Translations under genes and position numbers: made by a program
The notes under the pieces: model-generated
What the model was told of the DNA's origin: nothing
Database searches by the model: none
What the model saw: only the letters and a program-made list of their open reading frames with translations
Source of the DNA: Lycocorax pyrrhopterus obiensis
Taxonomy: Eukaryota; Chordata; Aves; Passeriformes; Paradisaeidae
Reading direction: 5' to 3'
DNA: 64,000 bases
NCBI GenBank assembly: GCA_014706295.1
Contig: JACSVZ010000004.1
Span: forward strand, 5,200,965 to 5,264,964
Shown here: in pieces, positions 10,701 to 22,700 of the stretch
Layout of the letters: every line of letters begins with the position of its first letter
Position numbering within the stretch: the first letter of the stretch is position 1

Positions 10701-13700
10701 CCTTCTGCTCAGAGTCTGAATTTCATCAGTATTTGATTACTAACAGCTCTGAAGGTCTTTTTGTTCCTGTTTAAGTTGAATTGAGAAGTATTAAGTATCA
10801 GCTATTAAGTAGCAGGGTATGACAATGACATTTTTTCCTCATGTGAAAATGAATTATCTTCATTGAATAAATGGTTTTGGGAAAACTGTTACACCAAATA
10901 TTGGGAATTAGTCTCTGTTGACTTTCAAAGCTGTGGGGAAGGAGATAGAAGTTCATAAATAAGGTGGTTGAGAATCTGCTTTGCTCTTCCCACAAGAAAT
11001 CAAATCTGAAATTCCATTTGGAAGTTTATATCTGGGCCTAGCAGGTAATGGCCTTTATCCCAGTGTGATTGTCCAAGTGAAGTGACACTACATCAAAGAT
11101 TAAAGTTCTTTAATAAGTATTAGTAAACAACTCCTCTCCCAACTCCAAATGAGTCCTTTCAAAGTAAAGGGTCATTTGTGGAGAGAGTAAGAAACTCATG
11201 GATTACTCTGCATTCCACCAGTTCTGAAATTCAGTGCAACAGGAATGAGGTGGTGGCCTGGCCTGCAGAAGCAGAGGGGAACCTGATGAGTACAGGGATG
11301 CTGTGGGGAGCAGGGCCTCAGTCCCAGCTGTGCCTTGAACACATCGTGTTCCTGTGGGCACCCAGAGTCACTCCCAGCCCTCCTCCCCGCACAGAGAGCC
11401 TCATGCAATTAAGGAGAGCACGTGAGCCCAAAATTGCTCGCTGCTCCTGAAAATGCATCGAGCTGAGTCCTCACATTTCTGCCACAGGAGAAAGGCCCAG
11501 AGGGATGGGAAAGGCCCAGAGGGATGGGGAGCACTCATGCTTGTGACTTGTGATGCGGAGCCCGAGGTCGTGGTGTCCGGGAGAGCCCACGCTCACACAA
11601 AAGCCCTTGTGCACTTGCTGCTGGAGCGAGGGTATCCCGGGCTGAGAGCCTCCTTTGTTGGGAGAGCACTACTGTAGCCAAACTAATATTAACCAGGCTC
11701 GTAGCCCTGCTCAATGCCCCACTGTTCCCGAGAAAGGAGCTTACAGAGAAAGGCCCTTCAGTGTGCAGGGAACAGCACAGCCCAGCAGACACGCAGGCAG
11801 CCACTGTGCCATGGTCTGGGGGCCACGCTCCTGCCTTTTCAAAGGGCTTGTGAAAGAGCTGGCATTACCAAGTGGCCTTTTCATGGGATAACTGGAAGTT
11901 CTGATAATTCCATGTTCAGTCAAGTTTGGTTTATTCGTAAAAATATAAGATGGAACTGGAAAGTGCATGCCCAGTTTCACATACGTGACAAAGTGACACT
12001 GGACAGGGTCAGTTTGCTCTTTGGTGGGAATCAGTAGCATGCACAGTCCTGCACTGATTTTAGCTAAACTGTATTGAGGAGGAGGTCATAAATATGATTT
12101 TTATGTATTATTTATATTATCAAAAATGAGCAGTGTCATCCCAAATGGCATTGTACAGGAGGCGTATTTGGTATCCCTTGCAGAGACTTCAAACATCTCT
12201 GCCTACAATATTGCCAAAATGGCCAGGCATGTGCTTCTGAGGATTGGTTTGGTTTTTAGATTAGTGGTTTTAAGTTCTCTTGCCTGTTTTAGTTCTGTTG
12301 GGACCGAGTTTTCAGGTAGAGTAGCTGGAGAATTGCTCACCAAAGGGTCAGTGGAAAAAGCACGGTGGCAAGGTACAAACATGATCTGTGTGACCACAGT
12401 ACTCTAATCAACAAGCAAAGGGTGACCTTATGCCTTCAAAGATTAAACAAAACAGCATGTGGTTACAAAGAGATTTAAGAGTTTATCTGAAAAGAATAAA
12501 CGCTGGCTGCCCAGATTTTTCTTGGAATGAAACCCCTATGGTTTAATAAAGATACCTAAATTTCACTTAATGGCTTGGCAACCTCTGCAGAAAATTAGCC
12601 AATATGCAGCACCCACTTCTCAGATAGTCTAAACCAATGCAGTCCCATTAAAAGGAACTGCACAAACAACACAGTGCTGAGGAGTTTTGTCTCTCAAATC
12701 CAGTCCTGTACCTACCTTTTCTCAAATAACAGTTTCCCCTTGGTTTCAGCTTCTGTGTGCTAATACCATATATTGGCTTCTGCCTTCTCCTTTCAAAAAA
12801 CCTCTGAAGTCCAATTCTTAATGCTAATTTTGTCCAGGAAGTGTTTCCAGTTTTTGAAAATATGATCTGATTATGATTTGGTTCCAGGAAAAAAGAGAAT
12901 TGAAAACCTGACCATCCCATCTGCAGTCAACTAACTACGGTTTGCTTTGGGTAATAATTAATTCAACATCTAGTTTAGTATCTTTCCACGGTTATTTGGA
13001 GGGAAGCTAGACTTTGATAGTGCAACGGCTGCTTTTTTCAGGGTGTGTTCCTCTGTCAGCTCAGATTGCCTGGCAATATAATGGGAGAGACTGCTGTGAA
13101 ATCACAGATGTGACTGTACTGTGATTGCAGGCTGACATGAGTAAGAGCCATTATGGAATGGCACTTAAGGCAGGCCCTGAATAAATAGGGGAGGTGTCTG
13201 GAAACATCAAATATTGGTGGTGTTGTGAACTTCTGACCTTTCTGTTATCCTCATCACGGGAAGTTCAATAATTTGGGTTAGCTTTACTTTTGAGTGCTGA
13301 GTGTCTCGTGTTCTCCCTCCCTGTGCCTTTGTTCACCCTGTGGGGTGTGAGTTGAGTTTCATCCTTACGGTCTCCCCTGGGATCAGGAACAGTGTGTCAC
13401 TTCTAGCTCAAGGAAGTCTCTTCAGAAAACTGGCAGTGCCCCCTGACTGTTCCCTGGGTGATGTCCTGGCCACTGTCACTTGTGCAGGTGCACAGATAAT
13501 CTGTCAGCCTTTAATAGCAGATTAAGTGCTGGTTGCATCTGGACCTGGTTGCTCTTAGCTGTGGCCTAAGTCCTTATGGCAGGAGCTGACAGGGCGGGGC
13601 ATGGAAGTTATGGAACATTTTTTCCATAAATCCCCTGCTGCTGATACATTAGTAAATGCTTCTCTCTCTGCCTCTCCTCCAAAGTAAATATGTCTGATAG

Positions 13701-16700
13701 GGTATATAATAAAATTCCCATGATACAAACCTTATTTACTGGAACCTTTGCTCTTTACAGTTGACTTGCACTGGTGTTTGCCAGCACGCTGATGCTAATG
13801 ATGCTCTGTGCCACTTGAAAGATGCTCCTGTGTCCTCAGCGCCTGGCGCCGGCCGTGTTCCAGCTAATTCCTCACTGCACATGCTTTTTTCCTAAATAAA
13901 AGCAGTCACAAGTTGTCCTGGAGAGGAGACAACACTTAAGGACACCTAATATGTAAAACCTTTTACCATGCAGCATGTCCTGGCAGTGCCATCCCCCACA
14001 GGGAGGGATTGGAGCTCTGCCCTGGCGCCAGCAGAGCTGCTCCCCAGGCTGGGTATGGCAGGTCTGGGACAAGCATGGAATAAAACAGCAGCTCCAAGGG
14101 GACTTCCCCTGGTTTTTCCCAAATGACTGAAATGGCTGGGCAGGGTGGTGTGATCTCTGCAGTGCCCATTTCAGGGTGCTGGGTGTGGGGCTGTCCTTTC
14201 CCTCTCCTCCAGCCTCGTGAGCGTGGCCCATCCCAGCCAGTTCCTGGCAGGTTTCAGGTGGACCTGTGTGAGCCACCTAATGCCAGAACACCTTTTGTTT
14301 TCTGTGCTGTACAACTCAGCTTTCCTTTCTGGTTTCACTCCTGTTGCCAAGTTTAGAAACATTTCCCTGGCATCAGCTGCAGGTCACCGTGGCCTTCACA
14401 TTCAGAAGTGTATTCATGGGGCTCTTCCTTTTGCATAAACATCTGGTGTATCTGAGTTAGGCTGAAATGTGTGAAATGTGTGTGAGTTTGGAGACCTGAA
14501 AATCAGTGAGGTGTGACTGAGGCTTCAGGAACACACAAATGAGTGTAAGATGCCAGTGCATTCTCGTGCCTGTGTACCCCTGTATCCGTGTGATTGGGAG
14601 GTGTGTAAGACAGGTGCAAGCACAAATAGTCTCTGCAAATGTGCAGTAGTTCTGTGCTTAACCAATACCTGAACTATGTTGTAATGACATTGCTGTTGCA
14701 CTAACAGACAACTGGGAGCATTAATTAGGCACTGAACGTTCAGAAGTTGCTTTCCTTTATTAATTGCCTTTACCTCATAGTCTGTTTGGGGCTTTATTCT
14801 GTTTTTTGGGGATTTTAAAGGAAACACCACGTCACCAATTCACATTTTGAGGGGGAAAAGCCCAGAATATGGAGCCCATGTGCAACATGGCTAAGGAGGC
14901 ATCAGTGAAATGACTGTTATCAGGAGTCTTTGAGTGCTTTTATAATTTTCTCATTGTGCTAAAAATGAAAGAAAGTAAGTGAAGGTAAGTTCTTGGGAGA
15001 TCTCCTGGATTCCTTCCACAGGAGCCACACCTTTGTCCCCATGTAGGGCCTTTCACTTGTTGCAGTCAAGGCCTTGCACAATCTGTACAACTCACAAGTC
15101 CACTTTTAAGACTAGAAAAACAAGAAACAAGTGATGTTTCTGGATGAAGATACACATTTAAGGTATTCAAAGTATAATTGTACCCTAATTTCTTCAAATT
15201 TGCATCACCTTTTAAATCTCAGAGAGACCTTCGAAAGTTTCAAACAAAGGGGTTTTTTCTGGTACTGCTTTGAAAGTTATTACCTGGGCAGGAAATACTG
15301 TGCTGGAAAGGGATCTCTTTTCCCCACTCTTGCATAATTCCAAAGGCTAAAATGATTTTGCTTAAACACGCCACATTGTCCCACAAAAGCAGATCAGTAA
15401 ATGACCTTTGGATTGGAATCAAACAGGCAAGTACGAAAATTTTGAGGTGAGGAACTAGAATGCATGTGCAACTTGTTTGTGCCTCAGAATTCCCAATAAA
15501 GCAGATGTGGCATGAAAAGAAAGATTTCTTATTATTAATTGTTATTTTTTTAATTGGCACATGGATTTCTTAAAGAGCTCCTTTACTATGCAGAATGACT
15601 GGTTGGAATGTGTGTTCAAGTCGAGATCATGGTTTAGTTTTCTGGAGCTTTTCTTAAGCAAGCAAACAGGTGAAGGTGTCAGTTCTGCCAATCTCAAAAG
15701 ACACCAACTCCAGGACTTTCTTGGGAGCTCTGCATGATGGGTTTGCAGATTAGAGCCAGAGAAGATTAGGGATTTTTCCTCTAATGCTTCTTATTAGCAG
15801 TTTGTCTCAAATCTCATTAAAATTAATGCATTTTTAAAACTCCCTTTTTAGAAATAATGGCATTTTATAAATATCAAGGTTCCTTCAGTTATACAAGTGA
15901 TTTTTATTGTAACCTACAGTATTTTTGTTGCTGTTACCCATTCAGTTTTCACCTTTGGGATTTAGTTTGCTGAGCTATGGTCTGGCTTACCTGTGGTGCT
16001 GCTGCTTTTATTCAGCATCCTGTCAGCACAGTGTAGTGCATCTGACTCTACAATATGGCATGCAATTAACAATAGTAAATTATTGTGTGGCCATGGAAAC
16101 TGCAGGAACTAAACACATTGTTCAGCAAGGCTATGAATTCAGCTCTTATTAATCCCTGATCAACACAGTGGTTGTTTAAATACATGTTCTTCCATTTAAA
16201 ATATTTCTGTGATAATGAAAATTATAATTTAGCAGCAATTAATTATAATGATAACATCTCTTAGCACAGAGATTTAATATTTTGAAAGGATTAAAAGCAG
16301 TCATCATAGATTTCTTTATTTTCTATTCATGCTTCTCTGTCATTAAGGTGAAATTAGATTTAAACATGAAACCAACAAAGGTTTGGCATTTCTTTCATCT
16401 ATTCTTCATTCTGTTTGCAGTGAGCTTTTACAGAAGCATGGTCAAAACATACCACAGCTTTGACTTTGCTTTCTATATAATGTCTGAACTTGTGCCTCAG
16501 ATGAAAGAAGAGATCCCACAGCTCTCTGAAATCCCTCGGTGGGATTCCATAAGAATACTGGCAGTGCAGTCTTCTGGCCTATTCTTGTTTAAGCTTGCTG
16601 GAATTCATAGAATCACAGAATACTTCAGGTTGGGAGAGGAGTTTATTTGGTCCAGCACACCTGCTCAGGGCAGGGGTAACTCCCACGGTAGATCAGGTTG

Positions 16701-19700
16701 CTTAGGGATTTGTCCTCCTGAGATCTGAATCTCCCTAAGGATGAAGTTCCCACAGCCTGTGGGGGAAATAGTGTCTCAACACCCTCACAGTGACAGCTTT
16801 CTTCTGGATTGCCCTTGCTTGGCTTCCCCCAGCCTTGCATCCTGGCAGGTCTCCTCCCTCCATGGTGGTATGTGCCACTGGAAGTGGTTGCCCACAGGGC
16901 CGGGGTTTGGAAAACATCTCTGGAAAAGATGGGATTCACCATGCATTTTGCTGTCTTCACAGGAAGTGCTGACTCCTGGTGCCCATCTCTCTGTGACTCA
17001 TCTCTGGTTAATGTCAGTTACAATTCTGTATTTCCAAATCCCTGGCTAAGGAGGGTCCCAGGCTGGGCACACAGGACCAGTAGGAATTGCACTGTGGGAA
17101 TAGCAGTGCCAGTAGTCTTATGTGAGAGCAGCTGCATTCCCTGCAGTTCTGAGAAGAGGGAGGAATGCTGAAAGGAAAAGAGAACAACAGAAATAATAAA
17201 ACCCCCAGCTCCTTCCTCCTACCCTTGTTTTCCTTCCCATAGACGAGTGTGAATCCACTGTAAAAATTCTCACTCTGCTGGGTTTGCCGAACATAGGAAG
17301 AAATAATATGAATCTGATGTAGGGAAGTACCTGGCAGGTTCCCTGCCTGTGCCAAGCCTTGCTGTCATCCTCATTCATCACTGCCAGTCAAAGAGTGGTT
17401 TGGACAAGTATAGAAAAATGTTTTTGTCCCCCTCAAAAATCCCCTGGCACTTCCCTGCTTTATGCATATAAAGTGATTTAAAGGAAACTGCCAAGACCCC
17501 CCAAGATTGTGTGTACTTGAACAGTGCAGTGACCTCAGGTTTTCATTGTTCTTCTGTGGAAATTTCACAGTCAGTGTCCTGGGACAGGCAGATGCTTTTT
17601 CTATGCTCCTTTTGATGAAATGATTTGTTTCTTATGTAAGAGGGAAAAGTGGCAACAAGCACTGACATCAAATAGCCACGAGGGGTTTGTGTCCTTTCGT
17701 GTAAAATGCCGACAGCGCTGAGACATTTTCCACGCTGCTTTTTAGAGGAGACCCATTTGAACACTGCACGTCATGATGCCAGAAAGTTACTCCTTTATTC
17801 GTCCGTTCTTCTGCTATTTTGCTGTAAATATGGTTTTGTAACATCTTTCTTCAGAAAGGAGGAAGAGGGGCCCAGGGGAGGCCACCAAGATGTTTAGAGA
17901 GATGGAGCACCTCTCCTTTGGGAAAGTCTGAGAGAATTGGGATTGTTCAGCCTGGGGAAGAGAAGCTTCAGGGTGACCTGACTGTGGCACGACAATGCCT
18001 GAAGAAGGTACAGGAAAGGTGGAGAGAGAGTATTTACAAGGGTCTAGAGTGACAGGGCAAGGAGGGGAATGGCTTCACACTGACAGAGAGGAGTGTTAGA
18101 TGGGACATTGGGAGGAAATTCTTCCCTATGAAGGTGGTGACACCCTGGCACAGATTGCCCAGAGCAGCTGTGGATGCCCCATCCCTGGAAATGTTTAAGG
18201 CTGGGCTGGATGGAGCTCTGAGCAACCTGGCCTAGTGGAAGGTGTCCTGGCCCATGGCAGAGAGGTGGAACTGGATTATATTTAAGGTCCTGTCCAACCC
18301 AAACCAGTCTGTGATTCTGTGATACAGTTTGGGGTCCAGGCCTTGATCTTTGTGATCATTTTGTTCAGCAGTCGTGTGCAACCCAGGACAGGTGCTGGTG
18401 GCTGAGGCTGAAGATGGGTGTAGGTGTTTCCAAGAGCAGCACCCAGAAGTGTTAAACCATTTGAATCGCCCACTAGAAAGGTTGTGTTTCTATAGCTGCT
18501 TTGCATTTCATACAGAAGAACAAGCAGTTGGTGGGGTTCCTGGAGAACCAGAAGAGCATCTGCCTGGTTGCTGTTGCTGTAATGGGCCCTGTGATGGGCG
18601 TTTTCCGCACAGGGAGCTGGACATGTTGTGGGAGATGGTTACACAGGTTTGTATTCCAGTCCCCCGAAGTTAAACAAGCAGTTCACATATCCACTGCAAT
18701 GCAGGGAGAGCTGAGCACCTGCTCCTCTAAATCTGCTTAAATGTGTCATCTTCATCTTCTGAATGGAAACAAAAATTAAAAATCACAAGCTGAGTTCTTC
18801 CACCAGTTTAATCTGTTAAACCCAGATGACTTTTACATTTATTTGCTGTGGGAGGCTTTACAGTGACTTTTTGCCGATGAACATAATCATTCCTGTACAT
18901 GAATCTGCATCTGGCTTGTGGAAGGTTTATTTTTGTGTTGCTGACACCAAAATGCCGTAAACTCTGTGTAAAAACAAAGACAATGAAAGGACCTGCCCTT
19001 CCACACCCCATAATGCTTGGCTGGCTCCTGGACATTGTTCTGTGCATCATGTCATTGTGTGAGGGAGGTTTAGTGCCATCAAAGACAGAAAGCAGCAGAA
19101 TTGTTTGTTCCACATGCTGCATTATGTAGCTTTCCCTTTTTTATTTTCCAGAGCATTTTCAGCAGTGAAAGTGGTCACATGCTGTCATGTTTACTAGGGA
19201 AGGGTAGACATTTAATAGGATTTAGTAGCTGGCTGGTGCTTCCTAGTAAAAGCAAAAGCATTGCTGAACACACCCCTGGTTTCTCCACAATTGTCTCCAT
19301 GTAGCAGAGTTGGGAAAGCAGCAAGGATTTTGCTCCTAGTGAGATCACCAGCTAAACACAGCACAAACAAAATCCCCTCATTGCTTTGTCATCTTTAACA
19401 TTTGCATTCAAGTTCTTGTTTAAGTCATGCTGGAGCATGTAAAAGCTTTAGTGTGATCTCACCAGTTTGGATGGGAAGTCACTCCACAGATTACTTTGTG
19501 CCATAAAATAACCATTAACAAATGCATCCTATTTGCATCAGAATGATCAGCTGCTCCACTCCCATTCCTCCATGGTAAACGGCAAGATTAAAGTGAAGGA
19601 GATGCCTTTTTCTAAGCACTGGACCCAAGGGTATCATGTTCTCTATATGTCGTGTAAATTTGACTCCCTGCAGGTTTGGTTCTAGTTTTTTCCTTGTCCC

Positions 19701-22700
19701 TGCACGTGTGCACTATGGACTTGTGTTTTCTACATTAAGCTCTGTTTTTTCCATTTTTATCAATCCCAGTTTTCCATCCTAACCTGTCATCTGCAGCTGG
19801 AGAAAAGCAGCATCCACTGCTCAGTTTATTGCTATGGGATGCTTGAATATTAAGAGAAACTTGAATGTTAAGAGAAAATTTCCTTTTCTCTACTGATAGC
19901 TAATAGTGATCTTTCCTCCTTCCTTCATTTTCTTCCCTATAGATCAATTCCAATATATTTCCATTTAGACTCTCAGTGCCTGGCTGTGCATGCTTATGCA
20001 TTGTTCTCTGGGCTTCCTGATGCCGTAAGGACTAATACAGCATGTGTAGGACCATGTGGAAAGGCCATCATTTCGGGAGTGTTTACCTAAGCAGATGTTT
20101 CTCTCCTCAGCTGATCCTCAGTGGATACACTGAGGTGCATTTTCCTCTCTGGGCTATATTTAGTGGTGCATCAGTTGAGTGCTTTGCATAGCTACACACC
20201 ACACAAGCCGAAGTCCCACAGGGGGTCTCCCCCCAGGGTGGGGTTCTGCTGGGCTGAGGCGCACACAAACCCAGCCTCAGCCTCCTTCCCCAGCCTGGGG
20301 CACAGCCCAGGGCTGCTGGCAGTCCCCAGCCTTCTCTGAGTGCACAGCCCTCGGTTTGGACAGGGAATTCAAGGAGCAGGAGCCACCAGCGCTGTTTCGT
20401 TTGTCAAGATGCTGCTGGAGTGGTGGCCAAAGGAGCTGTGTCAGACCCACTGAGGACTCTGTGTGCCTCAGGGCCAGGTCACTCCGTTCAAGCCTGCCTG
20501 GAACACCAGAGGCTGGACCCATGTTAGAGTTATTTCACGTTCACTATCGCTCTTTTCTTACTCCAACAAACAGGGAGGGTTATCACAGCACATCCGTTCA
20601 TGTTGTTTCCTGATAAAATCTTGTTTGATCACCACATTCTGGTCCCAGTAGCTGATCTGCCCTTCTCTCAGGCTTCTTTCTCAACTGAAAAACCTCTAAG
20701 CACAGCTGGAATTTGTGAAGCTGTGGATATTACTGGTTATTTCGCTCCACGTCCTTGCATCTGTGAGAAAGCATAGGGTGATATCCTGCACCCTGAAAAC
20801 CATCAGCAATGGGAACGTTGTCCTGTGAAAGGAAGCTCTGTTTTCTCTGTGCTCTGTTAAATGAGGGTATGATCTGGGAAGTTCTGGGAAGCTGTGGATA
20901 GTGGATATCAGCAGAAGTGGTGTGCCTAGAGCAGCACTCAGCTGATCTCTGAGTCAGTGGGTGCAGCAGTGCCTCATGTAGGACACACACTGGATGCTAT
21001 AGTGAAAAAAGTAATCATTTTAAGCTCGAAAAATTACTGCCAGCATGGAAATACAAGATGTAAACCTGCAGGAGACAGAGCTTTTGGAGTCAGGGATTAA
21101 AAGTTAAATCTGTAATTTGTCTTGCTTGGGGTATTGCAGGGATCCATGGACAGTGACAGTGCCTAGAGCAGCTGCCCTCGGGCTGGACTCCACAGGGAGG
21201 CTGTCGGTGCCACTGATGGCTGGGCTGTCCTGAGGGGCTGAGAGCCCAGCAGCAGTCCCAGACTGCTCCTTTCAGCTCTCCTTTTTGTGCTCCAGTTTCC
21301 TTGTTTGGGCTCTTTCGAGAGCACCCCCTTTGCTGTGTGGAGGCCTTTGCCCCTGTCCAGGGGCTGGTGGGAGCTGTCACACACTCAAAGTCATTTTACC
21401 TGTGCAGGGCTGGCAGCAGCATGGCCCAAGCAGATTTACCATTCTGTTTGAAAGGGATTCAAGGTCAGTTTGTTGGAAATGTGGTTTGACTGGTATGGAA
21501 GCGAGCAGGGTGTCTGGAAGCTGTTTTTAGCAGGCAGGAGGCTGCACAGGTAACCTTTGCCACAGCTGCGGTCAGTGCTGCTGCACGCGAAGGCCCTGGG
21601 GCCCATAACGCCTGCTGGCATGTGGGAGCACACAGGGTCACGGGGCCCATGTTGATCTCAGTCAGCTCCTGCAGCCCTGCCTTTCCCAGGGCAGTTGTTA
21701 AAACAAATTCACCATTATTCTGGCACAGCCCTATTGAGTTCACCCAGCAGAGCTGAGCGTGTGACAAGGAGGGTGGTGTATGTGACCCCGCTCCTGCTGT
21801 CCCACTCTAGGCTTTCAGAAAGTTGACTGCATTTTTGTCAGGATTTTTTCTCATCAAATTAGTGGAGGAAGAATTGTTTCCCCTCAAGTGAGGAAAGGGT
21901 TAGATGCCTGTTTGTGATCCTGTCCAGCTCAGTTTATGCTTTCAGTGTACAAACTCTGGTTTATTTATTAAACTCCCAAACAAAGTCAGTCCTTGATGCA
22001 TCACAATCACAGCACTGGAGTATGCAAGCCTGTCTGGTGGTAGCATTGTCATGGAGCCTTCCGCATAAAGGAAATTTCCTTCCCAGTGTTGCTTCAAGAT
22101 AAGTTGGATTCTCTATTATCGATACTGCTCTGAGAGCGGCTTCCGTTTTCCTGCTGTGCATGTTTTGCATGTTGCTCATTTCTCTTTACCCTTGGGAAAC
22201 AAATGTTTTCACGAGTTGTAGGACACTTGGAACTCCACCCATATCCTCTCATTTTAATTAATTTTCAAAATCCATAACTGTGTTTTTGAAAGTATGAAGG
22301 ACATTTGTCAAAACCATCACATGATGTTCGTGAATAGCACTTAGGGCCCATGGCTGATGTTAAATCCCTGGAGTCATCACTCATGGATGGACCTAGCCCT
22401 TACTGTGGAGGTTTTTGCACATTAAGAGAGTCACAGTTGTGTTGTTTGCTTAACCAAATTGTCAGGGCTCTAAGTCCATTTCTGTATGTATCTTTCTTTA
22501 TTCGAAATGTACAACCAAAATTCCTTGGTTTTAATTCTGTGTGTGTTTTAACCTGGAGCCCCAGAGCAGAAAAATAATTTATCAGTTAGAAAGGGTTGAT
22601 AAAAGCATTGCAAAAACCTGCTGTCATTGTGAAACACCATGTAGAAATAATCAGGAGAGGTTTTAACATGACCAGCCCCAGTCACACCACTTTCCAAATG

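Noticed and set aside
13100..13126. 8-bp inverted repeat AATCACAG...CTGTGATT with 11-base loop
   Set aside because: Short enough to be expected many times by chance in 64 kb.
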